A program made the position numbers and the translations under genes. From NCBI GenBank assembly GCA_029062865.1, contig JAIDPG010000130.1, positions 1 through 5,746 on the forward strand: a stretch of DNA of 5,746 nt. The letters are read 5' to 3'. This DNA comes from Oscillospiraceae bacterium. GTDB taxonomy: Bacteria; Bacillota; Clostridia; Oscillospirales; Ruminococcaceae. The notes beneath the pieces were generated by a model. The model worked only from the letters and a program-made list of their open reading frames with translations, ran no database searches and was not told where the DNA came from. This document shows, piece by piece, positions 5,070 to 5,746 of this stretch (the first letter of the stretch is position 1; each line of letters starts with the position of its first letter).

Positions 5070-5619
5070 AAATAGCGTATCCGCTGTATTTTTTCAGTGC
5101 GCCCGTCTTGGCTAGTGTTTGCGCGAGGATCACGCTTAAGCCCGCGCCGAACGCGCCTTGCACGGCGTTTCCCGCGACGGAGCTGAGCGCTCCCGCAATG
5201 CCGTAACCGAGCGCCGCGGCTTCGTACAGAAAATAGCCGCCGAGCATTATCAGCTCTCCCGCGAGCGCGCCCATAGCGTAGCCCGCAAGGCGGTGCGCCG
5301 CGCTTTTTCGCAGGACCGCGTGGGCGATAAGCGCCGCCGCGGCAGCAACAAGCCCTTTTATAATAAACGTCCCGGGGATATATTGCGCGTAACCCGCAAG
5401 CAGATCCGCGAGCGCCGAGCCTATCCCGCCCGCCGCGAAGCCGTAAACGGGCCCCAAGATCCACGCCGCGAGAATTACAAAGCAGTCGCCGAAATTCACA
5501 TAGCCGCAGATCGGCATAGGAATACGGATAAGCATAGTGGCAACGCAGATAAACGCCGCGAACATTCCCGTAACGCAGAGCTTCACAAGCACCTTTGACT
5601 TTCCGATTTTCTCACTCAT
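5068..5619 (-). CDS. ECF transporter S component (substrate-binding membrane subunit)
   Basis: S components capture a vitamin or similar trace nutrient in the membrane and pair with the shared ECF energising module (T protein plus two ATPases) encoded elsewhere. The 183-residue product has about six hydrophobic segments. It carries the motif run YVNFGDCFVILAAWILGP (40-57), GGIGSALADLLAGY (64-77), then PGTFIIKGL (82-90), and a late NAVQGAFGAG (151-160). This pattern fits the ECF S-component superfamily, in particular the DUF1393/riboflavin-type branch, whose members often have unassigned substrates. ATG 5619 is preceded by AGAGG at 8-nt spacing. A longer in-frame reading upstream is only the wrong frame of cysK. 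It follows the cysK stop by 11 nt and is closed by a terminator. No riboswitch is visible inside the window to name the substrate. Confidence 0.85.
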   Translation of the reverse strand: MSEKIGKSKVLVKLCVTGMFAAFICVATMLIRIPMPICGYVNFGDCFVILAAWILGPVYGFAAGGIGSALADLLAGYAQYIPGTFIIKGLVAAAAALIAHAVLRKSAAHRLAGYAMGALAGELIMLGGYFLYEAAALGYGIAGALSSVAGNAVQGAFGAGLSVILAQTLAKTGALKKYSGYAI

Positions 5620-5620
5620 A

Positions 5621-5634
5621 CCTCTAACCTCTAA
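5621..5634 (-). promoter_or_regulatory. Duplicated ribosome binding site between cysK and the ECF S-component gene
   Basis: A tandem 7-bp repeat, TTAGAGG TTAGAGG, fills the junction. The first copy contains the cysK stop codon TAG (5633-5631) and gives AGAGG 8 nt before ATG 5619, the working distance. The second copy ends only 1 nt from the ATG and is too close to act alone. The layout suggests translational coupling. Confidence 0.6.
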
Positions 5635-5746
5635 GAGAACATCGCCGTCGAGAGGTAGCGCTCGCCCGTGTCGGGGAGCAGTGCGACTATCGTTTTGCCC
5701 TTGTTCTCCGGGCGCTTGGCGAGCTCCAGAGCCGCCCATACTGCCG
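5631..5746 (-). CDS. cysK: Cysteine synthase (O-acetylserine sulfhydrylase), C-terminal fragment
   Basis: Only the last 37 codons are inside the window; the gene continues beyond the right edge. The fragment reads as an alanine-rich helix (AVWAALELAKRPENKGK), then TIVALLPDTGERYLSTAMFS and a TAG stop. The segment ending in a Pro-x-x-Gly-Glu-Arg-Tyr-Leu-Ser-Thr motif is the classic C-terminus of CysK-type PLP enzymes, which make cysteine from O-acetylserine and sulfide. The active-site lysine and PLP-binding loops lie outside. The C-terminus stops soon after the motif, as in many Firmicute enzymes. Cystathionine beta-synthase-like paralogues share this ending, so the exact substrate is not settled by the fragment. 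It is followed after 11 nt by the ECF S-component gene, so the two are probably co-transcribed. Confidence 0.85.
   Translation of the reverse strand, partial: AVWAALELAKRPENKGKTIVALLPDTGERYLSTAMFS

Noticed and set aside
4982..5464. A 160-codon minus-strand frame overlapping the S-component gene
   Set aside because: Arginine-rich translation without motifs; it runs through the terminator and lies in another frame of the S-component gene.
5620..5739. N-terminal extension of the ECF S component by 40 residues
   Set aside because: The extension is the wrong reading frame of the cysK C-terminus; the ATG at 5619 has its own ribosome binding site and begins a normal S-component N-terminus.

Overview
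The window looks like ordinary chromosome from a Gram-positive, spore-forming-lineage Clostridia bacterium. The family assignment (Oscillospiraceae/Ruminococcaceae-like) is an inference from gene content and the GC-rich codon use; no marker gene confirms it. All recognisable genes lie on the minus strand, so the biological order runs from the right end of the window to the left. No rRNA, tRNA, CRISPR array, insertion sequence or phage gene was seen.

Right end, first transcription unit. The last 37 codons of a cysteine synthase (cysK, cut by the window edge) are followed after 11 nt by a small membrane protein of the ECF-transporter S-component type. An intrinsic terminator, whose 5' arm overlaps the S-component stop codon, closes this unit.

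Second transcription unit. A strong sigma-A-type promoter (perfect TATAAT with a TGn extension and a 17-nt spacer) lies just past the terminator. It is followed by a structured leader of about 112 nt. The genes then run: site-2 protease family zinc metalloprotease, scpA, scpB, a DUF2953 membrane protein (YtfI-like), ytfJ/GerW, and a D-alanyl-D-alanine carboxypeptidase (class S11, PBP5/PBP5*-like). ScpA and ScpB are the kleisin and winged-helix partners of SMC in the condensin that organises and segregates the chromosome. YtfI/YtfJ and the DD-carboxypeptidase are of types tied to spore formation, germination and cell-wall or cortex trimming in Bacillus. The neighbourhood resembles the B. subtilis scpA-scpB-ypuI-dacB-spmAB region with ytfI-ytfJ inserted, so it probably links chromosome segregation to sporulation and envelope work. 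At the left end the unit finishes in a palindrome-rich non-coding stretch (1-218) that looks like a bidirectional terminator built as a three-way junction.

I found no convincing undescribed system. The observations most worth a second look are: the 108-nt nested palindrome at 21-128; an 11-bp hairpin that buries the ribosome binding site of the carboxypeptidase gene; a long heptad-repeat coiled-coil tail on YtfJ; the tight cysK/ECF S-component pairing; and a 12-bp inverted repeat linking the terminator to the leader of the next operon.
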